From positions 166,035-230,034 of the forward strand of contig NZ_JAYLLH010000004.1 of NCBI RefSeq assembly GCF_035818635.1: a stretch of DNA of 64,000 nt, read 5' to 3'. The position numbers were made by a program, and so were the translations under genes. The notes beneath the pieces are model-generated. The model searched no databases and was not told the DNA's origin. It saw only the letters and a list, made by a program, of their open reading frames with translations. Source of the stretch: Mesobacterium_A hydrothermale (GTDB lineage: Bacteria; Pseudomonadota; Alphaproteobacteria; Rhodobacterales; Rhodobacteraceae). Each line of letters begins with the position of its first letter. The stretch's first letter is position 1. Positions 43,186 through 51,335 of the stretch are shown piece by piece.

Positions 43186-44348
43186 TGGCTGTCATCAATC
43201 GTATCGCCGGCTGGGCCGAGGAAATGGCAGGCTGGCGCCGCCATATCCACCAGAACCCGGAACTGGGGCTGGACTGTCACAAGACCGCTGCCTTCGTCGT
43301 TGAAAAACTGAAGGAATTCGGGATCACCGATATTCACGAGGGGATTGCGGAATCCGGGCTGGTGGCGATCATCGAAGGCCATGGCGACGGGCCGACCATC
43401 GGGTTGCGCGCGGATATGGACGCCCTGCCGATGGACGAAATCACCGGGCTGCCCTATGCCTCGAACACGCCGGGCAAGATGCACGCCTGCGGCCATGACG
43501 GGCACACCACCATGCTACTCGCCGCTGCGCGCTACCTGGCAGAGACGCGGAATTTCGCGGGCAAGGTCGCGCTGATCTTTCAACCCGCCGAAGAAGGCGA
43601 AGGCGGTGGCCGCATCATGGTCGAAGATGGCATGATGGATCGCTTTGATATCAAGGAAGTCTACGGCATTCATAATGCTCCGGGCGAGCCAGCCGGCCAC
43701 ATCGGCACCGCGCCCGGACCGCTGATGGCGGCGGTTGATACCTTCTGGATCGACATTCAGGGCGTCGGCGGCCACGGCGCGATGCCGTACCAGACCAAGG
43801 ACCCGATCATGCCCGCCGTGGCCATGGTCCAGGCGTTGCAGACCATCGTCAGCCGCAACGTGAATGCGCTGGACCAACTGGTTGTCACGGTTACACAAAT
43901 TCACGCTGGATCCGGCACAAATATCATCCCGGACACGGCCCGGATCGTCGGCACCGTGCGCAGCTTCAAGCCCGAGATCCGCGACCTGGCCGAGGCCCGG
44001 ATGACTCAGATCGTCGACCATCAGGCCAAGGTTTTCGACATGGAGGCCACGCTGGTTTACGAACGCGGCTATCCGGCCACGGTCAACGACCCCGAAAAGG
44101 CCGCCTTTGCCGCCGAGGTGGCGAAACAAGTGGTCGGCGAAGACCGGGTGAACGCAAAGTCCGAACCAATCATGGCGGCCGAGGATTTTTCCTACATGCT
44201 GGAGGCGCGGCCAGGGGCCTACCTGTTCCTGGGGCAGGGCGACACCGCCGTTTGTCATCACCCCGCCTATGATTTCAACGACGAGATCGCGCCGGTGGGC
44301 GCCTCTTTCTTCGCGCGGCTGATCGAAACCGCGCTTCCCCTCAAGTAA
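43185..44348 (+). CDS. M20 amidohydrolase (hippurate-hydrolase-like), copy B
   Basis: The 387-residue paralogue of the preceding enzyme carries the same metal and catalytic motifs (RADMDALPMDE, HACGHDGHTTML, QPAEEGEGGG, AAEDFSYML, HHPAYDFND). Here the metal His lies in YGIHNAPGEP, as in standard hippurate hydrolases. It starts at ATG 43185 overlapping the stop of copy A and is followed after nine bases by the ureohydrolase gene, so all three are one operon. A joint role in catabolism of an N-substituted amino acid or guanidino compound is likely but not specified by sequence. Confidence 0.9.
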   Translation: MAVINRIAGWAEEMAGWRRHIHQNPELGLDCHKTAAFVVEKLKEFGITDIHEGIAESGLVAIIEGHGDGPTIGLRADMDALPMDEITGLPYASNTPGKMHACGHDGHTTMLLAAARYLAETRNFAGKVALIFQPAEEGEGGGRIMVEDGMMDRFDIKEVYGIHNAPGEPAGHIGTAPGPLMAAVDTFWIDIQGVGGHGAMPYQTKDPIMPAVAMVQALQTIVSRNVNALDQLVVTVTQIHAGSGTNIIPDTARIVGTVRSFKPEIRDLAEARMTQIVDHQAKVFDMEATLVYERGYPATVNDPEKAAFAAEVAKQVVGEDRVNAKSEPIMAAEDFSYMLEARPGAYLFLGQGDTAVCHHPAYDFNDEIAPVGASFFARLIETALPLK

Positions 44349-44357
44349 GGACCACAG

Positions 44358-45326
44358 ATGTCACTGGAAGACGCCAAGACCCAGATCGACCACGCTTTCA
44401 CGCGCGACGATCTGAAAGGGCTGAGCTTTGAAAACGTGTTCGGCGGCGCCCCGTCGTTCCTGCGTCGGAAATACACCAAGGACCTGAAAGGCGCGGATTT
44501 CGCGGTGACCGGCGTGCCGTTCGACCAGGCGGTGACCAACCGCACCGGTACCCGCTTTGGCCCGCGCGCGATCCGCGAGGCCAGCGCGCTGCAGACCGTG
44601 GACAAGCCCTATGGCTGGGATTTCAACCTGCTCGAGGAATTCGCGATTGCCGATTACGGCGATCTGGCGTTCGATTACGCCGATGTCGCGGCCTTTCCGG
44701 CCGCGCTGCATGCCCATATCGCGGGCCTGCTGGCGCAGGGTGTGGGGACGGTGACGCTGGGCGGCGACCATTTCATCACCCAGCCGATCCTCAAGGCCTA
44801 TTCCGAAAAGTTCGGGCCGATGTCCGTGATCCAGTTCGATGCCCATACCGACACCTGGCAGGATGACGAATTCCACCGCATCGACCATGGCACCTTCATG
44901 TACAAGGCGATCAAGCTGGGTTATGTCGATCCGTCGCGGTCGGTACAGGTCGGCATCCGCACCGACAATCCCGATACGCTGGGCGTGACGATCATCGACG
45001 CCCGCGAGGTGCACGAGATCGGCCCGCATCGTGTGGCGGAACGGATCAAGGGCGTTGTGGGCGACCATCCGACCTATCTGACCTTTGACATCGACGGGCT
45101 GGACCCGGCCTTTGCCCCCGGCACCGGAACGCCGGTCTGGGGCGGGCTGTCCAGCCATCAGGCGGCCGTTGCCTTGCGGGAAATCGCCGGGATCAACCTC
45201 GTCGGCGGCGATGTGGTTGAGGTCAGCCCGCCGTTTGATACCACTGGGGCAACGGCAATCGCCGGGGCACATGTGGCGACAGAGATTCTCTGCCTTCTGG
45301 GGGCGGCGAAGCGCGCGGGTCACTGA
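44358..45326 (+). CDS. speB: agmatinase-family ureohydrolase
   Basis: The 322-residue enzyme has the manganese-binding motifs of the arginase/agmatinase family: GGDHF, QFDAHTDTW and FDIDGLDPAFAPGTGTP. It removes urea from a guanidino compound. Agmatinase is the usual label in rhodobacters, but guanidinobutyrase or another guanidino-acid hydrolase is equally possible, and the two amidohydrolases upstream suggest a wider guanidino/amide pathway. TAAGGA precedes ATG 44358. Confidence 0.85.
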   Translation: MSLEDAKTQIDHAFTRDDLKGLSFENVFGGAPSFLRRKYTKDLKGADFAVTGVPFDQAVTNRTGTRFGPRAIREASALQTVDKPYGWDFNLLEEFAIADYGDLAFDYADVAAFPAALHAHIAGLLAQGVGTVTLGGDHFITQPILKAYSEKFGPMSVIQFDAHTDTWQDDEFHRIDHGTFMYKAIKLGYVDPSRSVQVGIRTDNPDTLGVTIIDAREVHEIGPHRVAERIKGVVGDHPTYLTFDIDGLDPAFAPGTGTPVWGGLSSHQAAVALREIAGINLVGGDVVEVSPPFDTTGATAIAGAHVATEILCLLGAAKRAGH

Positions 45327-45357
45327 CGCGCCCCGAAAGGGACGGGCACAACGGCGG

Positions 45358-45795
45358 ATGAACATGAAACGCAGGAAGGGACGCGGGCGCTTGGTGCTGT
45401 GGCTGATCATTCTGGCGACCCTCTCGGCGCTGGCCTGGATCCGGTTCGCCCCGAGCGCGGTGGCGCAGTGGCATGTCGATCCGCATGTCACCGCCAACCA
45501 GGACCTGGCCGATGGTGTCCGTCGCAGGCTGCCGGCGGAACCGGGACGGATGGAGGCGCTGGACGCAATCATCCGCGCCACACCGCGCACCCGTGTCCTG
45601 GCGGGCAGCGCCCGGGATGGTTTTGTCACTTACGTCACCCGCAGCAAGTGGTTCGGCTTTCCCGATTACACCACCGTCCGGCAAGAGAATGGCCAGATCG
45701 GCATCTGGGGCCGGCTACGCTTTGGCCTGTCGGACATGGGGGTGAACAAGGCGCGGGTCGATGGCTGGCTGGCCAGCCTGGACAAGACCCCCTGA
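45358..45795 (+). CDS. DUF1499 membrane-anchored protein
   Basis: A 145-residue protein with a basic N-terminus (MKRRKGRGR), one membrane helix (about 13-31), and a soluble domain with the DUF1499 features VLAGSARDGFVTYVTRSKWFGFPDYTTV and FGLSDMGVNKARVDGWL. The family is uncharacterised, with a lipocalin-like compact fold presumed. The domain should lie in the periplasm. Starts at ATG 45358 or 45364. It follows the ureohydrolase after 31 bases and may be co-transcribed with it. Confidence 0.78.
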   Translation: MNMKRRKGRGRLVLWLIILATLSALAWIRFAPSAVAQWHVDPHVTANQDLADGVRRRLPAEPGRMEALDAIIRATPRTRVLAGSARDGFVTYVTRSKWFGFPDYTTVRQENGQIGIWGRLRFGLSDMGVNKARVDGWLASLDKTP

Positions 45796-45797
45796 CC

Positions 45798-47429
45798 CTA
45801 GTCGGCGCAAAGCGCCTTGCGGGTCACCTCGTCCGGCGCCGCCCCCAGCGCGATCAACAACTCTGAAGAGGGGGTCGTGCCGACCCGCCCCAGAAGCGCG
45901 GAATTGGCCTCGGCGACCGCGGCAAGCGTCTTGCGCCCCGGCAGGCCATCGGCGGGTCCCGCGTCGAAACCGGCCGCGTTCAACCGGGTCTGAAGCTCTG
46001 CCGCGATGGCCGGATCGTTGAAATCGACCATGCCGCAAAATTCGCTGGGCAGGGCCAGGACCTCTGCCGGGCCGGACAGGAACGGATCGTCGCTGTCCCG
46101 GGCCCATTCCGGGATCCGGGCAAAGTGGTCCAGCGCCTGCACCCGCGCCTGCCGCAGCAGCCGCGACCGGCTGAGCGCGAAGACCGCCCGCACCAGGCCG
46201 GACCTGTCGTATTCCCCCATGTCTTCGGGGGAAAGATTGTTGCCGAACAGCGGGCAAGAGCCATACTCCGGCGCGAAACCGGTGCAATAGACCAGGTGGC
46301 ACGAGTCCTGGGTCTCGCAGATATCGACGTGCCAGCGATTGTCCGGCAGGCGCGCGGCGTAACAGGCGAAATCCAGCGTATCGGTGAAGGTGACGAAACT
46401 GTCTTCGCCGCTGCGCAGGTTGCGCAGAAGGTCGGGCACCGGCGGTGCGCCCATGGCCTCGAAGGCCGAGGCGCAGACATCGAGCGCAAGCCTGCGCGAC
46501 ACCGAGGAGGCGACCAGCGGACCACGTCCCAGCAGGCTGGCGATCCGCGCCTTGCGGCCCTGGGACAGAAAGCTCAGCCGGCTGGCAGGGGTGTCGTACA
46601 TCTGGCGCAGCACGCTCATGTCGATCCGGGCGGACAGGAACTGCCGGACGGCCTCTGACTTGGCGATATCCATCAGGCCAAGCGCGGTGCGCAACTGTTC
46701 GGCATCATAGCTGCCGTCCGGCACATCGACAGAGGGTTGATGCACGCCGATCTTCGCGCTGGCAAAGGCAAAGCGGCGCGGGTGGAAGTCCCCGGCGTAG
46801 TCGGTATAGCCCGCGACGAAGGGAAAGATGCAGGCCGAAGCGCAGGTGGCGCGGTCTTCGAGCAGGGTTACCAGCTGGAACTCCCGCACGACTTCGGCCA
46901 GTTTCAGCGCCTCGGCAAGGCTGCCGCCCGGGCTGTCGAGGCTGAGCGTGGCGCTGTGCGGACAAAAGCCGTCGCTGACGCAATTCAGAATGTCCCCGCG
47001 TGTCAGCAGCGCGCGCAACGCTTCGGCGTCGCCGCGTTCGATCTTGCCCGTCAACCGGATCAGGCGCCCGAAATTCAGCGTCTGCACCGCGGCGAACAGG
47101 TGCCGTTCCATCGGCCCGAAAGAACCGTCGTTGGAAAACAGCGCGCTGTATTGGCCATAGACCGTGGGCAGGTCGCTGCCATCCCAGGACGGGATGTCCG
47201 CGTGCGGCCGCAGGATTTCAGAGAACTCCGCAAGCCCCATGTCGCGGTCGCCGTAGCGGCAGTGCGACGGCAAGATGAATTCGGCGAAATTGCGCACCAG
47301 CGGTTCGGTGGCACAGCTTTCGGCGATCGGGTTCGATGCCGCGACCTCCAATGTTGCGCCGTGGCCGGTGCGGGGAAGTGCCGTCAAGAGGCACAGGATC
47401 ATCGTCGGGAACAGGTTTCTTGCGATCAT
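45798..47429 (-). CDS. periplasmic ClpP-like protein with C-terminal peptidoglycan-binding domain
   Basis: The 543-residue protein has a signal peptide (cleavage near GHGA, residue 25). Residues about 150-240 contain LSLDSPGGSLAEALKLAEVV and ATCASACIFPFVAGY, the crotonase/ClpP-like fold with Ser in ASAC at the nucleophile position seen in secreted ClpP-class proteins. Many Cys occur in the middle part. The C-terminus (about 470-530) has LQTRLNAAGFDAGPADGLPGRKTLAAV, a PG_binding_1 domain. It may be a cell-wall-tethered protease, though a complete catalytic triad cannot be confirmed. It is convergent with the DUF1499 gene and divergent from prfA. Confidence 0.75.
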   Translation of the reverse strand: MIARNLFPTMILCLLTALPRTGHGATLEVAASNPIAESCATEPLVRNFAEFILPSHCRYGDRDMGLAEFSEILRPHADIPSWDGSDLPTVYGQYSALFSNDGSFGPMERHLFAAVQTLNFGRLIRLTGKIERGDAEALRALLTRGDILNCVSDGFCPHSATLSLDSPGGSLAEALKLAEVVREFQLVTLLEDRATCASACIFPFVAGYTDYAGDFHPRRFAFASAKIGVHQPSVDVPDGSYDAEQLRTALGLMDIAKSEAVRQFLSARIDMSVLRQMYDTPASRLSFLSQGRKARIASLLGRGPLVASSVSRRLALDVCASAFEAMGAPPVPDLLRNLRSGEDSFVTFTDTLDFACYAARLPDNRWHVDICETQDSCHLVYCTGFAPEYGSCPLFGNNLSPEDMGEYDRSGLVRAVFALSRSRLLRQARVQALDHFARIPEWARDSDDPFLSGPAEVLALPSEFCGMVDFNDPAIAAELQTRLNAAGFDAGPADGLPGRKTLAAVAEANSALLGRVGTTPSSELLIALGAAPDEVTRKALCAD

Positions 47430-47538
47430 CGGGCTTTCGTTGAATGTCCGTCGTGGGAATGGTCCCAGCTAAACATGCCGTCCGCCGGTGCCACAACCCC
47501 GCTTGACCTGGGCGGGGCAATGGGTGAACTAACCCCGC

Positions 47539-48600
47539 ATGATCGCCGAAGACCGCCTTGCCCAGATCCTGCAAAGGTTCGAATACCTCGAAGCCGTCCT
47601 GTCGCAAGGCACGGGCGATATTGCCGCGATCAGCCGGGAATATGCCGAGATGCGTCCGGTGGTCGAGCAGGTCCGCGCCTATCGCGCCCTGCTGGCCGAC
47701 CTGGACGAGGCCCGCGCGCTGCTGGCCGATCCCGACATGCGCGAACTGGCCGAGGAAGAACTGCCGCGTCTGAAGGCCGCGCTGCCAGAGGCGGAGGCGG
47801 CGTTGCAACTGTCTTTGTTGCCAAAGGATGCCGCCGATGCGCGGCCCGCGATCCTGGAAATCCGCCCCGGAACAGGGGGCGAAGAGGCGGCGCTGTTTGC
47901 TGGCGACCTGCTGCGGATGTACCAGCGCTATGCCGAAGCACATGGCTGGCGCTTCGAGATCATCGAGGAACAGACCACCGAACTTGGGGGCATCAAGGAA
48001 GTCGTTGCCCGGATCGCGGGCGACAACGTCTTTGCCCGGCTGAAGTTCGAATCCGGCGTGCACCGGGTGCAGCGGGTCCCGGCGACGGAATCCGGCGGGC
48101 GTATCCACACCTCTGCGGCCACCGTTGCCGTGTTGCCCGAGGCCGAGGATGTGGATATCGAGATTTCGCCCAACGACATCCGCATCGACACGATGCGCGC
48201 CTCGGGCGCCGGCGGGCAGCATGTGAACACCACCGATTCCGCGGTGCGGATCACCCACCTGCCCACCGGGATCATCGTCACCAGTTCGGAAAAGTCCCAG
48301 CACCGCAACCGCGAGATCGCCATGCAGGTGTTACGGACCCGCCTGTTCGACCTTGAACGTCAGAAGGCTGACAGCGAACGATCCGCCGATCGTCGGGCGC
48401 AAGTGGGTACCGGCGACAGGTCTGAACGCATCCGGACCTACAACTTTCCGCAAGGGCGCATGACCGACCACCGCATCAACCTGACGCTCTACAAGCTGGA
48501 CCAGGTCATGCAGGGCGAGCTTGACGATATCATCGACGCGCTGACCACCGATGCACAGGCGCGGCTTCTGGCAGAGATGGAAGGGGGCGCGGAGAGGTGA
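47539..48600 (+). CDS. prfA: peptide chain release factor 1
   Basis: The 353-residue protein is a class I release factor. GGQ is at residues 225-227 in GAGGQHVNTTDSAVRITHLPTG, and the anticodon-mimic region reads RVPATESGGRIHTSAATVAVLPE, with the P-x-T tripeptide that marks RF1 (UAA/UAG) rather than RF2. Its neighbour prmC methylates the GGQ glutamine, the usual pairing. Repeat copy 5 lies in the 136-base gap between them. Confidence 0.97.
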   Translation: MIAEDRLAQILQRFEYLEAVLSQGTGDIAAISREYAEMRPVVEQVRAYRALLADLDEARALLADPDMRELAEEELPRLKAALPEAEAALQLSLLPKDAADARPAILEIRPGTGGEEAALFAGDLLRMYQRYAEAHGWRFEIIEEQTTELGGIKEVVARIAGDNVFARLKFESGVHRVQRVPATESGGRIHTSAATVAVLPEAEDVDIEISPNDIRIDTMRASGAGGQHVNTTDSAVRITHLPTGIIVTSSEKSQHRNREIAMQVLRTRLFDLERQKADSERSADRRAQVGTGDRSERIRTYNFPQGRMTDHRINLTLYKLDQVMQGELDDIIDALTTDAQARLLAEMEGGAER

Positions 48601-48632
48601 GGCCTTACGCTCCGGTCCGCGCGCCTGGATGC

Positions 48633-48700
48633 GAGGGCGCAAGCGAGGGGGCTGTCTGCCCCTTCGCGCTCCCTCGAGGATATTTCAGGCAAGATGATGG
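48633..48700 (+). repeat. intergenic hairpin + GGATATTT repeat, copy 5
   Basis: A long imperfect stem (GAGGGCGCAAGCGAGGGGGC with GCCCCTTCGCGCTCCCTC, loop TGTCT) is followed by GAGGATATTTCAGGCAAGATGATGG. This is nearly identical to copy 6 read on the minus strand. It sits between prfA and prmC. Confidence 0.82.
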
Positions 48701-48736
48701 GAAGGGCGCGTGCGCCGCTTTCAAGGGCGTTGAGAG

Positions 48737-49573
48737 ATGACCGGTTCAGAACTGTTGGCCCGCGCGACGCGTGAGATGACCGCTGCCGGCGTTCCCGATG
48801 CCGGGCGCGATGCCCGTCGGTTGCTGGCTCATGTGCTGAAAGTTCCGCCGGGGCGGCTGACACTGTTCCTGCCCGAACCGGTGGCGCCGGAACTGACCGT
48901 GATTTTCAACGCGATGATCGCAAGGCGCTGTGACCGGGTGCCCGTCAGCCACCTGACCGGCCGACGGCAGTTCTATGGACGCGAGTTCCTGGTCACCCCT
49001 GAGGTGCTGGATCCGCGGCCCGAGACCGAAACCCTGATCGAAGCGGCCCTGTCCGAGCCATTCGATACCGTCCTGGATCTGGGGACCGGGTCCGGGTGTA
49101 TCCTGTTGACGCTTCTGGCCGAAACCACCGGGACGCGCGGGCTGGGAACCGACCTGAGCGCCGCAGCGCTGAACGTTGCGTTCTGGAACCGCAACGCTCT
49201 GAAGCTGGAACCGCGGGCGGCGCTGGAGCAGGGCAGCTGGTTTGCCAATGTACCTGCGGTGACCTTCGATCTGATCGTATCGAACCCGCCGTACATCGCG
49301 CTGGACGAGATGCCGAATCTGGCGCCCGAGGTGCGCGACCACGAACCCCGTATGGCGCTGACCGACGAAGCAGACGGGCTGGACGCCTATCGCCAGATCT
49401 GCGCGGGCGCTGTCGCGCATCTGTCCCCGGCAGGACGGCTGATGGTCGAGATCGGCCCGACGCAAGGCCAGGCCGTGGCGGCAATGATGGCAGCAGGCGG
49501 ATTGAAGCAGATTTCGGTGATTCGAGATCTGGACGGGCGGGATCGGGTTGTCAGCGGGCGTCTTGCGGGATGA
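48737..49573 (+). CDS. prmC: release-factor glutamine N5-methyltransferase
   Basis: The 278-residue protein has an N-terminal helical domain (ARDARRLLAHVL), the SAM-binding motif I DLGTGSGCILL, and the substrate-binding SNPPYI motif typical of glutamine/adenine N-methyltransferases. FYGREFLVTPEVLDPRPETE is the PrmC-specific lead-in. It methylates the GGQ glutamine of release factors and follows prfA. GAGAG lies before ATG 48737. Confidence 0.95.
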   Translation: MTGSELLARATREMTAAGVPDAGRDARRLLAHVLKVPPGRLTLFLPEPVAPELTVIFNAMIARRCDRVPVSHLTGRRQFYGREFLVTPEVLDPRPETETLIEAALSEPFDTVLDLGTGSGCILLTLLAETTGTRGLGTDLSAAALNVAFWNRNALKLEPRAALEQGSWFANVPAVTFDLIVSNPPYIALDEMPNLAPEVRDHEPRMALTDEADGLDAYRQICAGAVAHLSPAGRLMVEIGPTQGQAVAAMMAAGGLKQISVIRDLDGRDRVVSGRLAG

Positions 49574-49792
49574 ACAAAGCGTCGCAGATCATCGGTTTCC
49601 GCCGGTTTTCAGCGTTTTTTGCTTGTCATCGCGGGCCTGACATGATTACTCAGGTTCAGTCGCGGCGGCTGAGACGCTCTTGAGGGTTTCGCGCGCGACT
49701 GTAAGCCAGAAATCTCTATGGTCCGGCTATGACGCACCTTCGGGTGACGCTAGTGACCGGCAAAGCTCACAAGTCAAGGCTGACAGGCAAGT

Positions 49793-50398
49793 ATGCGTTC
49801 CTCAAAATCTCGCTCGCGCTCCAAGGCGAACCGCAACCGTTCCACTCTGGGCAACGTCGTAAACCGCGTTTTCGACAGTTCCGGCCCCGAGGGCAAGGTG
49901 CGCGGCACCCCGCAGCAGATCATCGACAAGTACAACCAACTGGCGCGCGATGCGCAACTGGCAAACGACCGGGTTGCGGCGGAAAACTTCCAACAGCATG
50001 CCGAACACTATCTGAGGATGCTGAGCGAAGCGCAAAAAGACGCTGACGCCCGTCGTGAGCAGCAGGAGCGTGAAAACCGCGAGCGCCAGGCTCAACGCGA
50101 CCGCGATCGTGCCCAACGCCAAGAACGCGAAAGCAACGGCGACAGTGGCGAAGACGAGGGTGATTTCAACACCGATCAGTCACCCCCCAATGAGGCGCCC
50201 GATCATCAGCCCGGTACCTCGGCCGAGGTGATCGACCTGTCGGACGGCGACGACAATGCCAGCGGCCTGGTTGAAACCCCGGAAAACCCCGCCGGTGAAG
50301 AAAAGCCGAAAAAGCCCCGCGCCCCGCGCAAGCCGCGCAAGAAACCGGCAGAAGCCAAGGCCGACGCGCCGGAAGCACCGAACGACGCCGCCGAATAA
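49793..50398 (+). CDS. DUF4167 protein, basic/low complexity
   Basis: A 201-residue protein with a very basic start (RSSKSRSRSKANRNR), a conserved block VFDSSGPEGKVRGTPQQIIDKYNQLARDAQLANDRVAAENFQQHAEHY (the DUF4167 domain, here named rather than fully quoted at about residues 25-75), then charged low-complexity repeats and a Lys/Pro/Ala tail. The mix suggests a nucleic-acid-binding protein, but the family role is unknown. Only a weak ribosome-binding site precedes ATG 49793. It is convergent with rsmA seven bases away. Confidence 0.82.
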   Translation: MRSSKSRSRSKANRNRSTLGNVVNRVFDSSGPEGKVRGTPQQIIDKYNQLARDAQLANDRVAAENFQQHAEHYLRMLSEAQKDADARREQQERENRERQAQRDRDRAQRQERESNGDSGEDEGDFNTDQSPPNEAPDHQPGTSAEVIDLSDGDDNASGLVETPENPAGEEKPKKPRAPRKPRKKPAEAKADAPEAPNDAAE

Positions 50399-50405
50399 GC
50401 CGGCA

Positions 50406-51257
50406 CTACCGGCGCGCGGCCACCTCGCGCGCCAGGGCGCAGAATTGTTCCAGCGACACCTGTTCTGCGCGTTCCGTCGGGGCGATTCCCGCCACCAGCA
50501 AGGCATCCTCAAGATCCGGCACCAATCCCTTCAACGCGGCGCGCAACATCTTGCGGCGCTGGTTGAAGGCGCGCGCAACCACCGCCTCCAGAACCTTTGG
50601 TTCTGCGGCAAAGCGCGGCGCCGCAAGGGCGCGCAGATGCACCACGGCTGAGCTGACCTTGGGCGGCGGCGTAAAGGCTGTGGGGGGCAGGTGCAGCACG
50701 ATCCGTGCCTCGCAGCGCCATTGTGCCAGTACCGCCAGCCGGCCATAGGCCTTTGACCCCGGGGCGGCGACAATGCGCTCGGCCACCTCCTTCTGAAACA
50801 TCAGGGTCAGGCTGTCCCAGAACGGCGGCCAGATCGCCGGCGTCAGCCAGCGCACCAGCAATTCTGTACCGACGTTGTAAGGCAGGTTTGCCGCCACCGC
50901 GATCGGCGGCGTCAGATGCGCCAACGGATCAACCAAAAGCGCATCGCCCTCGATCACCTGCAACCGTCCTGGCGCTGCCGCGGCAATCTGGTCAAGCGCA
51001 GGCAGACAACGGGCGTCCTTTTCTATCGCCAGAACCTTGCGTGCGCCTTCGATCAGCAATCCACGTGTCAAACCGCCGGGACCGGGACCGATTTCCAGAA
51101 CATCATGACCCGCCAAATCCCCCACCTGCCGCGCGATCTTTGCCGTCAGGTTCAGGTCCAGCAGGAAATTCTGACCCAGCGATTTCTTCGCCGACAACCC
51201 GTGATCGGCGATCACATCGCGCAGCGGAGGCAGATCCTTGAGTTCCATATCCATCAT
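50406..51257 (-). CDS. rsmA: 16S rRNA dimethyladenosine transferase
   Basis: The 283-residue enzyme has KKSLGQNFLLD, the SAM motif LEIGPGPGGLTRGLL, and the catalytic NLPYN motif (AANLPYNVGTE), plus the C-terminal RAFNQRRKMLRAAL. It dimethylates the two adjacent adenines near the 3' end of 16S rRNA. Three in-frame ATGs occur (51257, 51254, 51248). The first two fall within the tail of repeat copy 6, so 51248 (MELKDLPPL) could be the original start. It follows pdxA on the same strand. Confidence 0.95.
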   Translation of the reverse strand: MMDMELKDLPPLRDVIADHGLSAKKSLGQNFLLDLNLTAKIARQVGDLAGHDVLEIGPGPGGLTRGLLIEGARKVLAIEKDARCLPALDQIAAAAPGRLQVIEGDALLVDPLAHLTPPIAVAANLPYNVGTELLVRWLTPAIWPPFWDSLTLMFQKEVAERIVAAPGSKAYGRLAVLAQWRCEARIVLHLPPTAFTPPPKVSSAVVHLRALAAPRFAAEPKVLEAVVARAFNQRRKMLRAALKGLVPDLEDALLVAGIAPTERAEQVSLEQFCALAREVAARR

Positions 51258-51306
51258 CTTGCTTCAAATATCCTCGGGGGAGCGCGAGGGGGCAGACGGC
51301 CCCCTC
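51251..51306 (-). repeat. intergenic hairpin + GGATATTT repeat, copy 6
   Basis: On the minus strand, GAGGGGGC-CGTCT-GCCCCCTC is followed by GCGCTCCCCCGAGGATATTTGAAGCAAGATGATGG. Copy 5 shows almost the same string. The final ATGATGG overlaps the annotated start of rsmA. Confidence 0.82.
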
Positions 51307-51335
51307 GTTCCCGCACTCTCAGTCTTCGCGCCGCC

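Noticed and set aside
49574..49792. possible small RNA or gene between prmC and the DUF4167 gene
   Set aside because: Only weak inverted repeats and no supported frame; left as an ordinary intergenic region.
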